Shown here in pieces: positions 50,814 to 58,731 of a DNA stretch of 60,735 nucleotides. The translations under genes were made by a program, and so were the position numbers. The notes under the pieces are model-generated. The model did no database searches. It was not told the DNA's origin and worked only from the letters and a program-made list of their open reading frames with translations. Every line of letters begins with the position of its first letter. Within the stretch, counting starts at the first letter, position 1. The stretch covers positions 1 to 60,735 of the forward strand of contig JAQCIK010000013.1 of the NCBI GenBank assembly GCA_027592035.1. Direction: 5' to 3'. Source of the DNA: Casp-actino8 sp001510455 (GTDB lineage Bacteria; Actinomycetota; Acidimicrobiia; Acidimicrobiales; Ilumatobacteraceae).

Positions 50814-51785
50814 GTGAACGGGTGCCCTCTTCTCGGACTTCCCACGTCGGAAGTCGACCGTGAACGGGTCGAGTCGGCGTTGAAGGATTCGGTCCGGACG
50901 CCTGACGCGTATCTCACCGAGATCGCATCACACCTGCTTCTCGCGGGTGGCAAACGTCTGCGCCCGATGTTCAGTGTCGTGGCGGCACAGGTGGCCGGTG
51001 GCCCTACCACTGATGCCGCTGTTCAGGGTGGGATCGCTTGTGAACTCGTGCATCTCGGCTCGCTCTACCACGACGACGTGATGGACGAGTCGCCGACCCG
51101 CCGTGGGGTCGACACGGTGAACGCCAAGTGGGGGAATCTGCAGGCCATTTTGGCCGGGGACTTCCTCCTCGCTCGGGCATCGGAAATCGCGGCATCCCTC
51201 GGAACCGAAGTGGCTGGCCTTTTGGCCCGGACCATCGGTCGGCTCTGTGAGGGTCAGATCGAAGAACTCCGCCACACCTACAACGTGGCGCGTCCGGTCG
51301 ACAGTTATCTGTCGTCGATCGCCGGCAAAACGGCGTCGCTGTACGCAACCGCTGCTCGTATCGGCGGATTGGTGAGTGGATTTCCGGCGCCCGTGACCGA
51401 AGCGCTCACCGAATTCGGCGAGGCCTACGGAATGGTCTTCCAGATCGTCGACGATCTTCTCGACATCTCGTCGACCGACGAAGAACTCGGTAAACCGGCC
51501 GGACACGACATGGTGGAAGGTGTGTACACCTACCCGGTTCTTCACACCCTCATGTCGGGAGGAACTCCGGCTCGGGAACTCGCCGACCTTTTGGGTTCGC
51601 CGCTCTCGGCCGTCGAGAAGGACAAGGCAATGACGATCGTTCGCGGTAACGGCGGGATCGAGGCGGCGCGGCGCTTGGCACTCGATTACGTAGGCGTGGC
51701 TCAGGCCGCCTGCGACCGCATGCCGAACTCGGCCGCCACCGAGGCCCTGCGCGCCACACCAGCCGCCCTGTTGGCGTCGGTTTAG
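50814..51785 (+). CDS. Polyprenyl diphosphate synthase
   Basis: The 323-residue all-helical prenyltransferase makes long-chain isoprenoid diphosphates, probably the menaquinone side chain. The first Asp-rich motif is LYHDDVMDES with following TRRG, the second is FQIVDDLLDISS, and LLAGGKRLRPMF is the diphosphate site. The product length cannot be read from the sequence. It begins at a GTG with no Shine-Dalgarno sequence. The stop overlaps the end of the convergent serine hydrolase gene by four bases. Confidence 0.93.
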   Translation: MNGCPLLGLPTSEVDRERVESALKDSVRTPDAYLTEIASHLLLAGGKRLRPMFSVVAAQVAGGPTTDAAVQGGIACELVHLGSLYHDDVMDESPTRRGVDTVNAKWGNLQAILAGDFLLARASEIAASLGTEVAGLLARTIGRLCEGQIEELRHTYNVARPVDSYLSSIAGKTASLYATAARIGGLVSGFPAPVTEALTEFGEAYGMVFQIVDDLLDISSTDEELGKPAGHDMVEGVYTYPVLHTLMSGGTPARELADLLGSPLSAVEKDKAMTIVRGNGGIEAARRLALDYVGVAQAACDRMPNSAATEALRATPAALLASV

Positions 51786-52939
51786 TCCACGGTCCGTTCG
51801 AACTGATCGAGGATCGAAGCGATCAGTTCGTCGTGAACGTTTTCGATTCGACCGGTTCCTGCGTCGCGATTCACGGCGATGACGAGGTTCCGGGACGGTG
51901 AGACGTGCACGGTCTGGCCCCACACCCCTCGTGCCACCATCTCGCCGTCTTGAATCCACCACTGTGCGCCGTAATAGTCGGCTGTCGGTGCTGGCGTTCG
52001 GGCGTACTCGACCCAGCCGTCAGGAAGTACCTGGGACTCGCCCCAGTAGCCGTCGTGCAGGAAGAGAAGTCCGAAGCGAGCGAAATCACGCGTCGTCGAA
52101 TCGGCCCCCATCATCCCGATCCACTTGCCCGAGGGTTCACGTTGGAGAATCGTCGACGTGATGCCGATCGGATCGAGAAGACGTGACGACAGGTATTCGT
52201 CGACGGCGTCCGGTCCTCCGAGGATGTCACTGATGATTCCCGAGAGAATCGACGTCGTTCCCGAGCTGTATTTCCAGACCGATCCTGGACGTGCTTCGAG
52301 TGGTTTGCTCGCTGCATATTCGAGTGAGTCGTAGGCGCCGATGATCTGAATCACATCGGATGGTCGACCCTGTGGTTGATAGGTCTCGTTCCACTGGAGG
52401 CCGCTCGACATGTGAAGCAAGTTCTCGATGGTGATCGCATTCCGAGGATCGGCGGGGTCGGACCACAGGTCGACGGGTGCTGGCTGATCGAGCGCAAGAA
52501 GTCCGTCGTCGATCAGCAGTCCGATGAGTGTGCTCACGAAGGACTTGGCAACCGAGAACGAAGCCATGTTGGAGTTCTCGTCGTCGGTCGGGTGGTAGCG
52601 CTCGTAGACGATCTTGTCGTCATGAACGACGACGACACTGCGGAGACCTCGTTGACCATCGACATCGAACATGTCGTCGACGATGGAGTCGACGTAGGTC
52701 GTGTCGAATGACGTCGGTGGCTCGGCGATCTCCCAGTCACCTCCATCGAAGATCGACGTCGGTTCTGGAAGAGTCGACGTCGTGGACGTCGTCGTGCTGG
52801 CAGCGGTCGTCGTCGTACTGTTCGCGATGGTGGTCGACGAAACGGACGATTCGGTAGAGACCTCTTCGGTCGACGAGGAGCAGGAAACTGCGAGAAGTGC
52901 GACACTCAGAACGCATGTGGATCGAAGAAAATTCGCCAT
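51782..52939 (-). CDS. Secreted beta-lactamase-family serine hydrolase
   Basis: The 385-residue protein has a lipoprotein-type signal peptide ending at Cys (AVSCSSST). A Thr/Ser-rich linker (about 25-65) follows. The serine beta-lactamase/penicillin-binding fold has SFSVAKSF (Ser-x-x-Lys) at about 130, YSSG near 220, and HVSPSRNLVIAVNRD near the end. Relatives are esterases, D-peptidases and 6-aminohexanoate hydrolases, so the substrate is open. It is the last gene of a four-gene operon. Confidence 0.88.
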   Translation of the reverse strand: MANFLRSTCVLSVALLAVSCSSSTEEVSTESSVSSTTIANSTTTTAASTTTSTTSTLPEPTSIFDGGDWEIAEPPTSFDTTYVDSIVDDMFDVDGQRGLRSVVVVHDDKIVYERYHPTDDENSNMASFSVAKSFVSTLIGLLIDDGLLALDQPAPVDLWSDPADPRNAITIENLLHMSSGLQWNETYQPQGRPSDVIQIIGAYDSLEYAASKPLEARPGSVWKYSSGTTSILSGIISDILGGPDAVDEYLSSRLLDPIGITSTILQREPSGKWIGMMGADSTTRDFARFGLLFLHDGYWGESQVLPDGWVEYARTPAPTADYYGAQWWIQDGEMVARGVWGQTVHVSPSRNLVIAVNRDAGTGRIENVHDELIASILDQFERTVD

Positions 52940-52945
52940 GAACGA

Positions 52946-53905
52946 TCAGCGCAGAAGAAGGCGAGAGGCTGACAGACCGCTGGTCACTGCACCCTCCACC
53001 TTCGGTCCGGCGAATGCATCACCGGCCAGAACGAGCGAACACGACTCGTCGACCCACTGAGGATCGGGCCAGACCTTCATCGGTGTGGCGAATCGCCACT
53101 TCTTGAATTGTGAGACGAGTACTCCAGCAGATCCGAGATATGGCCGCGCGGCGTCGAGAAGACGCTGATGCGACACCTCATGAGGAGCATCCCAGTTCTC
53201 CAGACTCCATGAAGGGTTCGCGTGAAGAGTGATGGCCGGTACGGGTGACACGCCCTTTTGTTGATTGTCACCGATCCAGGAGAACACGTCGTCGGGGTTC
53301 TGCAGACCTCCGGGAGCCGGGACACCCGACTCGCGATCGAGAACTGCGAGGACTCCGAGAGTTCGCTCGTAGTCGGTCATCAACAGATCATTCGGTAATT
53401 CCACGTCGGTGTTGGCCACGAGAGCGAATGATTGAGGGATCGGACAGGTGAGCACCACTGCGTCGGCGTCGATCGTAGATGCATCGTCGAGAGTGATTCT
53501 CCAGCCGGAATCTTCTCGTGTCAGACCGAAGACGAGACTCGAGGTTCGTACGTCGAGACCGGTTGCCAAGTACTTGGCGAGAGATGCCATGCCTCGACGG
53601 GCGACGTAGCGCGGGTGGCCATCGTCTCCAGCGAAACCGCGACACCATTCGACGACGACATCGTCGGCGATCCATCGATCGACGAGACCCTTGAACTCGT
53701 CGCCTCGAGCGGTGAAGAACTGTGCGCCGTGATCGAAGACACCGGTTCCGGCGTCCGTTTCGATGCGTCGCGTGGCCATTCGACCACCGACACCGCGACC
53801 CTTGTCGAAGACCGTTACCTGGGAGCCTGCCGCCTGGAGTTCTCGAGCAGCCATCAGACCGGCGAGTCCGGCTCCGACGACGACGACTCGGGAAGGAGCC
53901 GTCAT
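52946..53905 (-). CDS. FAD-dependent oxidoreductase, renalase-like
   Basis: The 319-residue flavoprotein has FAD motif VVVGAGLAGLMAARELQAAGSQVTVFDKGRGVGGRMATRR, GVFDHGAQFFTARGDEF and C-terminal SLVLAGDAFAGPKVEGAVTSGLSAS. Bacterial renalase-like proteins oxidise isomeric dihydro-NAD(P)H species, a repair role. It is six bases upstream of the hydrolase gene that follows, and overlaps the preceding gene by four. Confidence 0.88.
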   Translation of the reverse strand: MTAPSRVVVVGAGLAGLMAARELQAAGSQVTVFDKGRGVGGRMATRRIETDAGTGVFDHGAQFFTARGDEFKGLVDRWIADDVVVEWCRGFAGDDGHPRYVARRGMASLAKYLATGLDVRTSSLVFGLTREDSGWRITLDDASTIDADAVVLTCPIPQSFALVANTDVELPNDLLMTDYERTLGVLAVLDRESGVPAPGGLQNPDDVFSWIGDNQQKGVSPVPAITLHANPSWSLENWDAPHEVSHQRLLDAARPYLGSAGVLVSQFKKWRFATPMKVWPDPQWVDESCSLVLAGDAFAGPKVEGAVTSGLSASRLLLR

Positions 53906-54759
53906 GAGGCGGCGCGAATGTCGACGTCGGACTCCTGGATCGACGTCTGATACGCCTTTTCGGCGCGCTTCAAGAAGTCACCGAGAACTCTGTTGAAAGT
54001 TGTCGCGTGCTCGATCATGAGACCGTGGGCCGCTCCCGACAGAACCACGAGTTCGGCCGTGGGAATGCGTTCGGCGAGTTCCTCACTGTCGCCGCGAGGC
54101 GTGAGGATGTCTTGGTTTCCGACGATGACCGACGTGGGAACCGAAATCGTCGCCAACTGTTCGGCAATGTCTTCGTCGACCGAGAGAAGCGCTTGCACTT
54201 GACCCTTGAATCCGTGTGAGGCGCGTGAGGTTCCGATGGGTCCGAGCCAACTGACCGCTGGCCACAGGCGTCGAAGCGATCGAGGCCCGATCACCCAACG
54301 TGCCGCTTCCATGGTCATGGCGTTCATACCTTCGGTGGCAGCCAGGTCGGCCCATGACGCGAGTAGATCGCGACGCCACGGATGATTGCGGCACGCCGTG
54401 CACACGAGAGAAAGCGATCGGACGCGCTCGGGGTACTTCACTCCGATGATCTGTGTGATCGCCCCGCCCATCGATGCTCCGACGACGTGGGCGGTGTCGA
54501 GACCGGCGTGATCGAGAACGGCGATCGCGTCATCGGCCATCTGCTCGAGTGAATAGGCACCGAAGGGCTTGTCGCTTCGGCCAGCTCCGCGGTTGTCGTG
54601 AGCCACCACGCGGTAACGAGTGGCGAGGTAGTAGCGCTGGAGATCCCAGAGGTGTTTGTCGGCACCCAGCCCTTGGATCATGAGGACGGGAGGAGAGGAC
54701 GAGAGGCCGATCTGGTCGTAGTGCAGTCGAATGCCGTCGGAGGCCACGGCGAAGGTCAC
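53902..54759 (-). CDS. Alpha/beta hydrolase
   Basis: The 285-residue enzyme of the epoxide hydrolase/lipase type has oxyanion segment LMIQGLGADKHLW, nucleophile elbow HVVGASMGGA (Ser), acid NQDILTPRGDS (Asp) and GAAHGLMIEH (His). GTG at 54759 overlaps the preceding gene by four bases and follows GGGAGG, so it is preferred over an upstream start. Substrate unknown. Confidence 0.9.
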   Translation of the reverse strand: MTFAVASDGIRLHYDQIGLSSSPPVLMIQGLGADKHLWDLQRYYLATRYRVVAHDNRGAGRSDKPFGAYSLEQMADDAIAVLDHAGLDTAHVVGASMGGAITQIIGVKYPERVRSLSLVCTACRNHPWRRDLLASWADLAATEGMNAMTMEAARWVIGPRSLRRLWPAVSWLGPIGTSRASHGFKGQVQALLSVDEDIAEQLATISVPTSVIVGNQDILTPRGDSEELAERIPTAELVVLSGAAHGLMIEHATTFNRVLGDFLKRAEKAYQTSIQESDVDIRAAS

Positions 54760-55745
54760 GACGCCACCTCCCACTCGCGCTTCGGAGCCACGCGAACGAC
54801 GCCTTCCCATGAATAGAGCGACGAGAGGATCTCATGAGTGGTCATTTCGGGATGCCAAGCGAGCAGCTCGTCGATTCGGTTGCTCGTGGCCTGACGACCG
54901 TGGTGAAGCACCTCCATCACGTGTTCGGGAATGGGTGCACCGAACAGGTGAGCGATACGCCGTGTGATCACCCATTCGGGCCCCACGAGAGGTAACGGAA
55001 CCTTGCGGCCCGTGCGTACGGTGGCGAATCCGCTGACGGAGCCGTCGGCGACCACGTTGACGGGAGTACCGGGCGTGTCGCGCGTGGCAAGCACGAACGC
55101 CTGTGCCGCGTCGTTCTCGTGCAGAAGACTGAAGAGCGGCGGTCGCAGAAGATTGAAGGGAACGAAGGGGAGTCGGAGGAGACGCCCGAGCGGGCTCGGC
55201 ACGTGCGGGCCGACCACTGGCGCCAGACGCAACGACGTGACCCTGACCGAGGTGCCGTTGAAAGCCCGGTCGGCCGCGTGTTCGAGATACATGAGCATGC
55301 GTCCGTACTGCGAGGTGGGCCTCATGGCCGTGCTCTCATCGGGAAACTTCGGACGGTCGCCACTGCGCCCGTACACCTCGATTCCCGATCGGAGCACCAC
55401 GTGCTGAAGTGACGAGGTTCGTTTGGCCGCCGAGAAGACCGATTCGGCCGATTGCTGAGTCAGGACTTCAGCATTCCGGGGATTGGCTCGGGCATCGGGT
55501 TCCCAGACGCCGAGGTGCACGATGGTGTGAGGGTCGACAGCGCGTATCAGAGATGCCGTCCCGATGACGTCACCGGGATCGAGACGATGGAATTCGGCAC
55601 GATCGAGTCGGCGTCGAGGCGGATCGGTGTCGAGGCCGACGACGGAGTCGACCCAGGGCTGTCGTTCGAGTTCTCGGGCGACGAGCGATCCGAGCTGACT
55701 TCCCATCCCGGTGATCAGGATGCGTCGGCCGCGTGAGGTCGCCAC
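54756..55745 (-). CDS. NAD-dependent epimerase/dehydratase family protein
   Basis: The 329-residue extended-SDR protein has GMGSQLGSLVAREL near the start, HLGVWEPDARANP, the YGRM motif (in TSQYGRMLMYLEHAA; Tyr and Met instead of the usual YxxxK), and SLRLAPVVGPH. The Tyr-x-x-x-Lys catalytic pair is not plainly present, so it may be a binding or atypical member. It starts six bases after TAGGGT and heads the epimerase-hydrolase-oxidoreductase-serine hydrolase operon. Confidence 0.85.
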   Translation of the reverse strand: MATSRGRRILITGMGSQLGSLVARELERQPWVDSVVGLDTDPPRRRLDRAEFHRLDPGDVIGTASLIRAVDPHTIVHLGVWEPDARANPRNAEVLTQQSAESVFSAAKRTSSLQHVVLRSGIEVYGRSGDRPKFPDESTAMRPTSQYGRMLMYLEHAADRAFNGTSVRVTSLRLAPVVGPHVPSPLGRLLRLPFVPFNLLRPPLFSLLHENDAAQAFVLATRDTPGTPVNVVADGSVSGFATVRTGRKVPLPLVGPEWVITRRIAHLFGAPIPEHVMEVLHHGRQATSNRIDELLAWHPEMTTHEILSSLYSWEGVVRVAPKREWEVAS

Positions 55746-55751
55746 GAGTTC

Positions 55752-55757
55752 ACCCTA
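55752..55757 (-). promoter_or_regulatory. Leaderless-type -10 of the epimerase operon
   Basis: The minus strand reads TAGGGT, six bases (GAACTC), then GTG at 55745. Confidence 0.5.
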
Positions 55758-55766
55758 GCCACAGGG

Positions 55767-56273
55767 CTAGCGGAGTTCGTGTGCTCTCAAGATGAGTGAT
55801 CGAGCAGCCGGGTCGAGTTGATGACCGGCGAGCTTTTCCGCGACCAGGATCGCCTCGGTGGGTTCCTCCACCAGTCCGGCCCACCTGATGAAGGCTCCCA
55901 TTGCACCCATGATGCGATCGCCGACTTCGTCGCCGTGAACGATCACCTTGGTTTTCTTGCCGAGCAACCCCTTCAACTCGTTGAAGAGGCCCTTGGCCCA
56001 GTCGTCGACATTGTCGGACGAGTACGGGTGATGAAGGTACGTCACGCCCATTTCGTCGTAGTTGTGGAGATTGTGAGGGGCCGAGATGATCGACACCAGG
56101 CAGCCGAATCCGTTTTCACGGATCCAGATGATCTCCTCTTGTCGGCGAACCCGTCGATGATTGTCGCCGTATCCACCAGGACGTTCGCACACGGCAAGAC
56201 GGTCCTTCAGGATCCACGTGAAATGACGAGGTGTGATCCCCAGGGCCCACTTTCCTCGTAATTTCGGCGGCAC
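55767..56273 (-). CDS. Dual-specificity-phosphatase-like protein lacking the catalytic Cys
   Basis: The 168-residue protein has the fold plan of cysteine phosphatases: FTWILKDRLAVCERPGGYGDN near the start, an Asp-bearing loop (HHPYSSDNVDDW), and the active-site position KVIVHGDEVGDRIMGAMG. That position fits the HCX5R signature with the Cys replaced by Gly. The protein is therefore probably not a phosphatase and may bind a phospho-ligand. GTG at 56273 is 11 bases after tilS. Confidence 0.7.
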   Translation of the reverse strand: MPPKLRGKWALGITPRHFTWILKDRLAVCERPGGYGDNHRRVRRQEEIIWIRENGFGCLVSIISAPHNLHNYDEMGVTYLHHPYSSDNVDDWAKGLFNELKGLLGKKTKVIVHGDEVGDRIMGAMGAFIRWAGLVEEPTEAILVAEKLAGHQLDPAARSLILRAHELR

Positions 56274-56284
56274 GTCGGAGAAAT

Positions 56285-57187
56285 CTAGTCGTGTGCGACG
56301 GGCTCGTTTCGAAAAAGGCGCTGATTCTTTCTCTGGACACGATTCCCACCCGGAATTTCGCAGGCGACCGCCTCACCCCGCGCCACGGCGAGTACACGCT
56401 CGACCGTCGCAGCATCGGGCGGATGATCGGAGGTGAGCCACGTTCTGATCGCGCGTCGGGCCACGGGCAATGGCGCAGCCGAGATCGCGCGGGCATCGGT
56501 CGGATCGAGCGCAGCGGCGAGGGAGTCGAGCAAGGCATTGTCATCGGCGATGAGGTCGGCTTGGCGGCAGAGGATCTCGACGACGTCACGGCCGGCGACA
56601 TCGATCAGAAGTGGCAGGACCTGATGACGAACTCGATTGCGAAGGAGGCCAATGTCGGCGTTGGACGGATCCTCGAAAGGTGTCCAGCCGAGTTCGTCAC
56701 AAACTGCTCGTGTCTCGTGTCGTCGAATGTGAAGGAGTGGATGAAGCACTCGACCCGACGGTCCACCGGTCAGATTCATGCCGACGAGACCGCTCGTGCC
56801 CGCACCCCGCACGAGGTTGATGATGACGGTTTCGGCCCGATCATCTGCAGTGTGACCGGTCAGAACGTCGGCGGGAAGAGTCGCATATCGAGCTTCGCGG
56901 GCGCGGGCCTCGACGTTCGGTCCGGGATCGACCGAGACCCGTCGCGCTTCGAACGACGCACCGACACTTCGAGCGCACTTGGCCACCAGATCGGCCTCGT
57001 GCTCCGACCCGGGTCGAAGACCGTGATCGACGTGAATTGCCGTGACCTCGAGTCCGTGAGCGACCGCCAGAGCCAAGAGAGCGAGGGAATCGGCACCGCC
57101 CGACACGGCACACGACACACGAGAACCTCGAGTCGGAAAGTGACAGCGGCCGAGAATCGACCGGAAGGCATCGGAGCGCACGATCAT
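56285..57187 (-). CDS. tilS: tRNA(Ile)-lysidine synthetase
   Basis: The 300-residue PP-loop ATPase modifies C34 of the CAU-anticodon tRNA-Ile to lysidine so that AUA is read as Ile. Motif SCAVSGGADSLALLALA, VTAIHVDHGLRPGSEHEAD, LTGHTADDRAETVIINLVRGAG and PLLHIRRHETRAVC are present. The C-terminal part is shorter than in E. coli, as usual for actinobacteria. Confidence 0.95.
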   Translation of the reverse strand: MIVRSDAFRSILGRCHFPTRGSRVSCAVSGGADSLALLALAVAHGLEVTAIHVDHGLRPGSEHEADLVAKCARSVGASFEARRVSVDPGPNVEARAREARYATLPADVLTGHTADDRAETVIINLVRGAGTSGLVGMNLTGGPSGRVLHPLLHIRRHETRAVCDELGWTPFEDPSNADIGLLRNRVRHQVLPLLIDVAGRDVVEILCRQADLIADDNALLDSLAAALDPTDARAISAAPLPVARRAIRTWLTSDHPPDAATVERVLAVARGEAVACEIPGGNRVQRKNQRLFRNEPVAHD

Positions 57188-57205
57188 GGGCGCCCCTGTG
57201 GCGCG

Positions 57206-57382
57206 TCAGCCCTCGGAGTGCCCGCGCTGTTGGCGCTTACCGGGGAAACGAGTGGCCGAGACCTGCTTCAGATATCCGGCACCCATGGCGACCACGGTGA
57301 GAACACCGACGACCGAGAGAACGACGCCGATCCACCAGTGCCAAACGTATGCAGCGAACATGGTTGAGATGGTAGCGACCAT
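57206..57382 (-). CDS. Small single-helix membrane protein in the SigR operon
   Basis: The 58-residue protein has a hydrophobic segment (about 15-38, WWIGVVLSVVGVLTVVAMGAGYL) and a basic tail ending SATRFPGKRQQRGHSEG. The ATG at 57382 overlaps the RsrA-like stop by one base (TGATG), and the gene lies 18 bases before tilS. It is not recognised. The coupled start suggests it belongs to the stress operon. An alternative start is the ATG at 57361. Confidence 0.65.
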   Translation of the reverse strand: MVATISTMFAAYVWHWWIGVVLSVVGVLTVVAMGAGYLKQVSATRFPGKRQQRGHSEG

Positions 57383-57633
57383 CAGCCGTCGATGTCCATG
57401 TCGTCGGGATTCAGGTCGAGGCAGTCGAGAAGTCGTTGACGGAGCGACTCGGGAAGAGGTTCCTCGGCGGCGCGGGCACGAATCCGAGCCTTCAACGTGT
57501 ATTCGAACTGAACGCGGTCCTGACAGTCGGGACAATCGTCGAGATGAGTCGTGATCTGGACTCGAAGGCTCTCTTCCAAGACGTCGTCGAGGTACGAATA
57601 GAGCTCGCGGAGAGTGTCGCGACAATCAGCCAT
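57382..57633 (-). CDS. rsrA: Zinc anti-sigma factor, RsrA-like
   Basis: The 83-residue redox-sensing anti-sigma factor has the ZAS motif ITTHLDDCPDCQDRV (HxxxCxxC) and a possible further zinc ligand, Cys in ADCRDTLRE, at the N-terminus. In Streptomyces RsrA holds SigR until disulfide stress oxidises these cysteines. The gene overlaps sigR by eight bases. It is short but complete. Confidence 0.9.
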   Translation of the reverse strand: MADCRDTLRELYSYLDDVLEESLRVQITTHLDDCPDCQDRVQFEYTLKARIRARAAEEPLPESLRQRLLDCLDLNPDDMDIDG

Positions 57634-58189
57634 CGATCAATCCTCGGTTCTCGGCGAAACCGACGAGTGCCTTCTGCAAGGCCTTGCGACCCCGGTGCAG
57701 TCGACTCATGACGGTTCCCAAAGGGATGTCGAGCATGTCGGCGATTTCCTGGTACGAGAAATCCTGGACGTCGGCCAAGAGGACGGGAAGCAAGAAGTTC
57801 TCGGGCAGGTCTTCGAGTGCGGCCTTGACTTCGTCGTCGGTGAACAGATCGATGACCTCTTCTTCCGCACTTCGACCCTCGAGTCGGCCAGCGAGGGCCG
57901 GAGCCTTCTTGTAAAGGTAGAACTCGTCGAGATCACCGAGATCGGACTCCTGAGGACGCGCCTTTTTGGCGTTGTAGCGGTTGATGAACGTATTGGTCAG
58001 GATGCGGAACAGCCAGGCCCGCAGATTTGTTCCCGTTTCGAAGGATTCGTAGGACCGGTAAGCCTTTAACATGGTCTCCTGGACCAGGTCTTCGGCATCG
58101 GCCCGATTTCGGGTCATGCGCAGAGCCGAGCCGAAGAGTTGGGGGGCGAAAGGCATCGCGTCGTCGGCGAAACGGCGTCGATCAGCCAT
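57626..58189 (-). CDS. sigR: ECF sigma factor SigR/SigH-type
   Basis: The 187-residue sigma factor has region 2 at about 20-80 (NRADAEDLVQETMLKAYRSYESFETGTNLRAWLFRILTNTFINRYNAKKARP) and region 4 at about 125-175 (LPENFLLPVLLADVQDFSYQEIADMLDIPLGTVMSRLHRGRKAL). NLRAWLFRI and DFSYQEIADML are typical of SigR/SigH. It directs thiol-oxidative stress genes; trxA and trxB in this window would be expected targets, although no GGAAT/GTT promoter was confirmed there. Confidence 0.93.
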   Translation of the reverse strand: MADRRRFADDAMPFAPQLFGSALRMTRNRADAEDLVQETMLKAYRSYESFETGTNLRAWLFRILTNTFINRYNAKKARPQESDLGDLDEFYLYKKAPALAGRLEGRSAEEEVIDLFTDDEVKAALEDLPENFLLPVLLADVQDFSYQEIADMLDIPLGTVMSRLHRGRKALQKALVGFAENRGLIDG

Positions 58190-58200
58190 GAGAACGCTGG

Positions 58201-58710
58201 TCAGGCCTTGGTGCGGTGGGTGGCCACGAAGTCATCGAGGGCCGTGACGAAGCGTTCGAGGTAGGCGGCCAGCTGCTGGCGTTCCTTACCGTCGTAGGCC
58301 TCCATGATGGCGCGCAGGGCGTCGAGACGTCGGGCGTGAGCCTCGCTGTAGCGAGCTCGTCCGTCATCGGTGACCGACACCATGACGACCCGCTTGTCCT
58401 TCGGGTTGGCACAACGACTGGCGAGACCGATTCGCTCGAGTCGCTGAACGGCGCGGGTCGCCGTCGACGGGTCGACTCTAAGAGCCTCGGCGAGATCACC
58501 CATTCGCCACGCCTCTTGCTGAACGAGAACGTCGAGGGTGTCCATCTGGCCACTCTCCAAGGCGTCGTCCCCGGTTCCGAAGAAATATTCGACGAGTGCA
58601 CTCATCGATGCACCTCGACGGATGTCTCGCCACGCGCGACCCACACGTTGCGCAACTTCGCGCTGGGCGGGATCGTCGAAGTCGACCGGCGTGGGGCGGG
58701 GGGTCGCCAT
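58201..58710 (-). CDS. MarR family transcriptional regulator
   Basis: The 169-residue winged-helix dimeric repressor has the DNA-binding part AWRMGDLAEALRVDPSTATRAVQRLERIGLASRCANPKDKRVVMVSVTDDGRARY. Dimerisation helices flank it. The N-terminal 30 residues are acidic and basic in turn (FDDPAQREVAQRVGRAWRDIRRG). The ATG at 58710 is used because the frame upstream crosses the divergent hydrolase gene. The gene has its own palindromic operator candidate at 58716-58728. The sigR operon follows 11 bases downstream. Confidence 0.92.
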   Translation of the reverse strand: MATPRPTPVDFDDPAQREVAQRVGRAWRDIRRGASMSALVEYFFGTGDDALESGQMDTLDVLVQQEAWRMGDLAEALRVDPSTATRAVQRLERIGLASRCANPKDKRVVMVSVTDDGRARYSEAHARRLDALRAIMEAYDGKERQQLAAYLERFVTALDDFVATHRTKA

Positions 58711-58715
58711 GGCTT

Positions 58716-58728
58716 TTGTAGGGTACAA
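58716..58728. promoter_or_regulatory. Palindromic operator and bidirectional -10 (marR / hydrolase)
   Basis: TTGTAGGGTACAA is an inverted repeat (TTGTA-GGG-TACAA). The plus strand contains TAGGGT (58719-58724), seven bases before the GTG at 58732. The minus strand contains TACCCT (58725-58720), nine bases before the marR ATG at 58710. One 13-bp element could therefore serve as both -10 boxes and as the MarR operator. Confidence 0.55.
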
Positions 58729-58731
58729 GCG

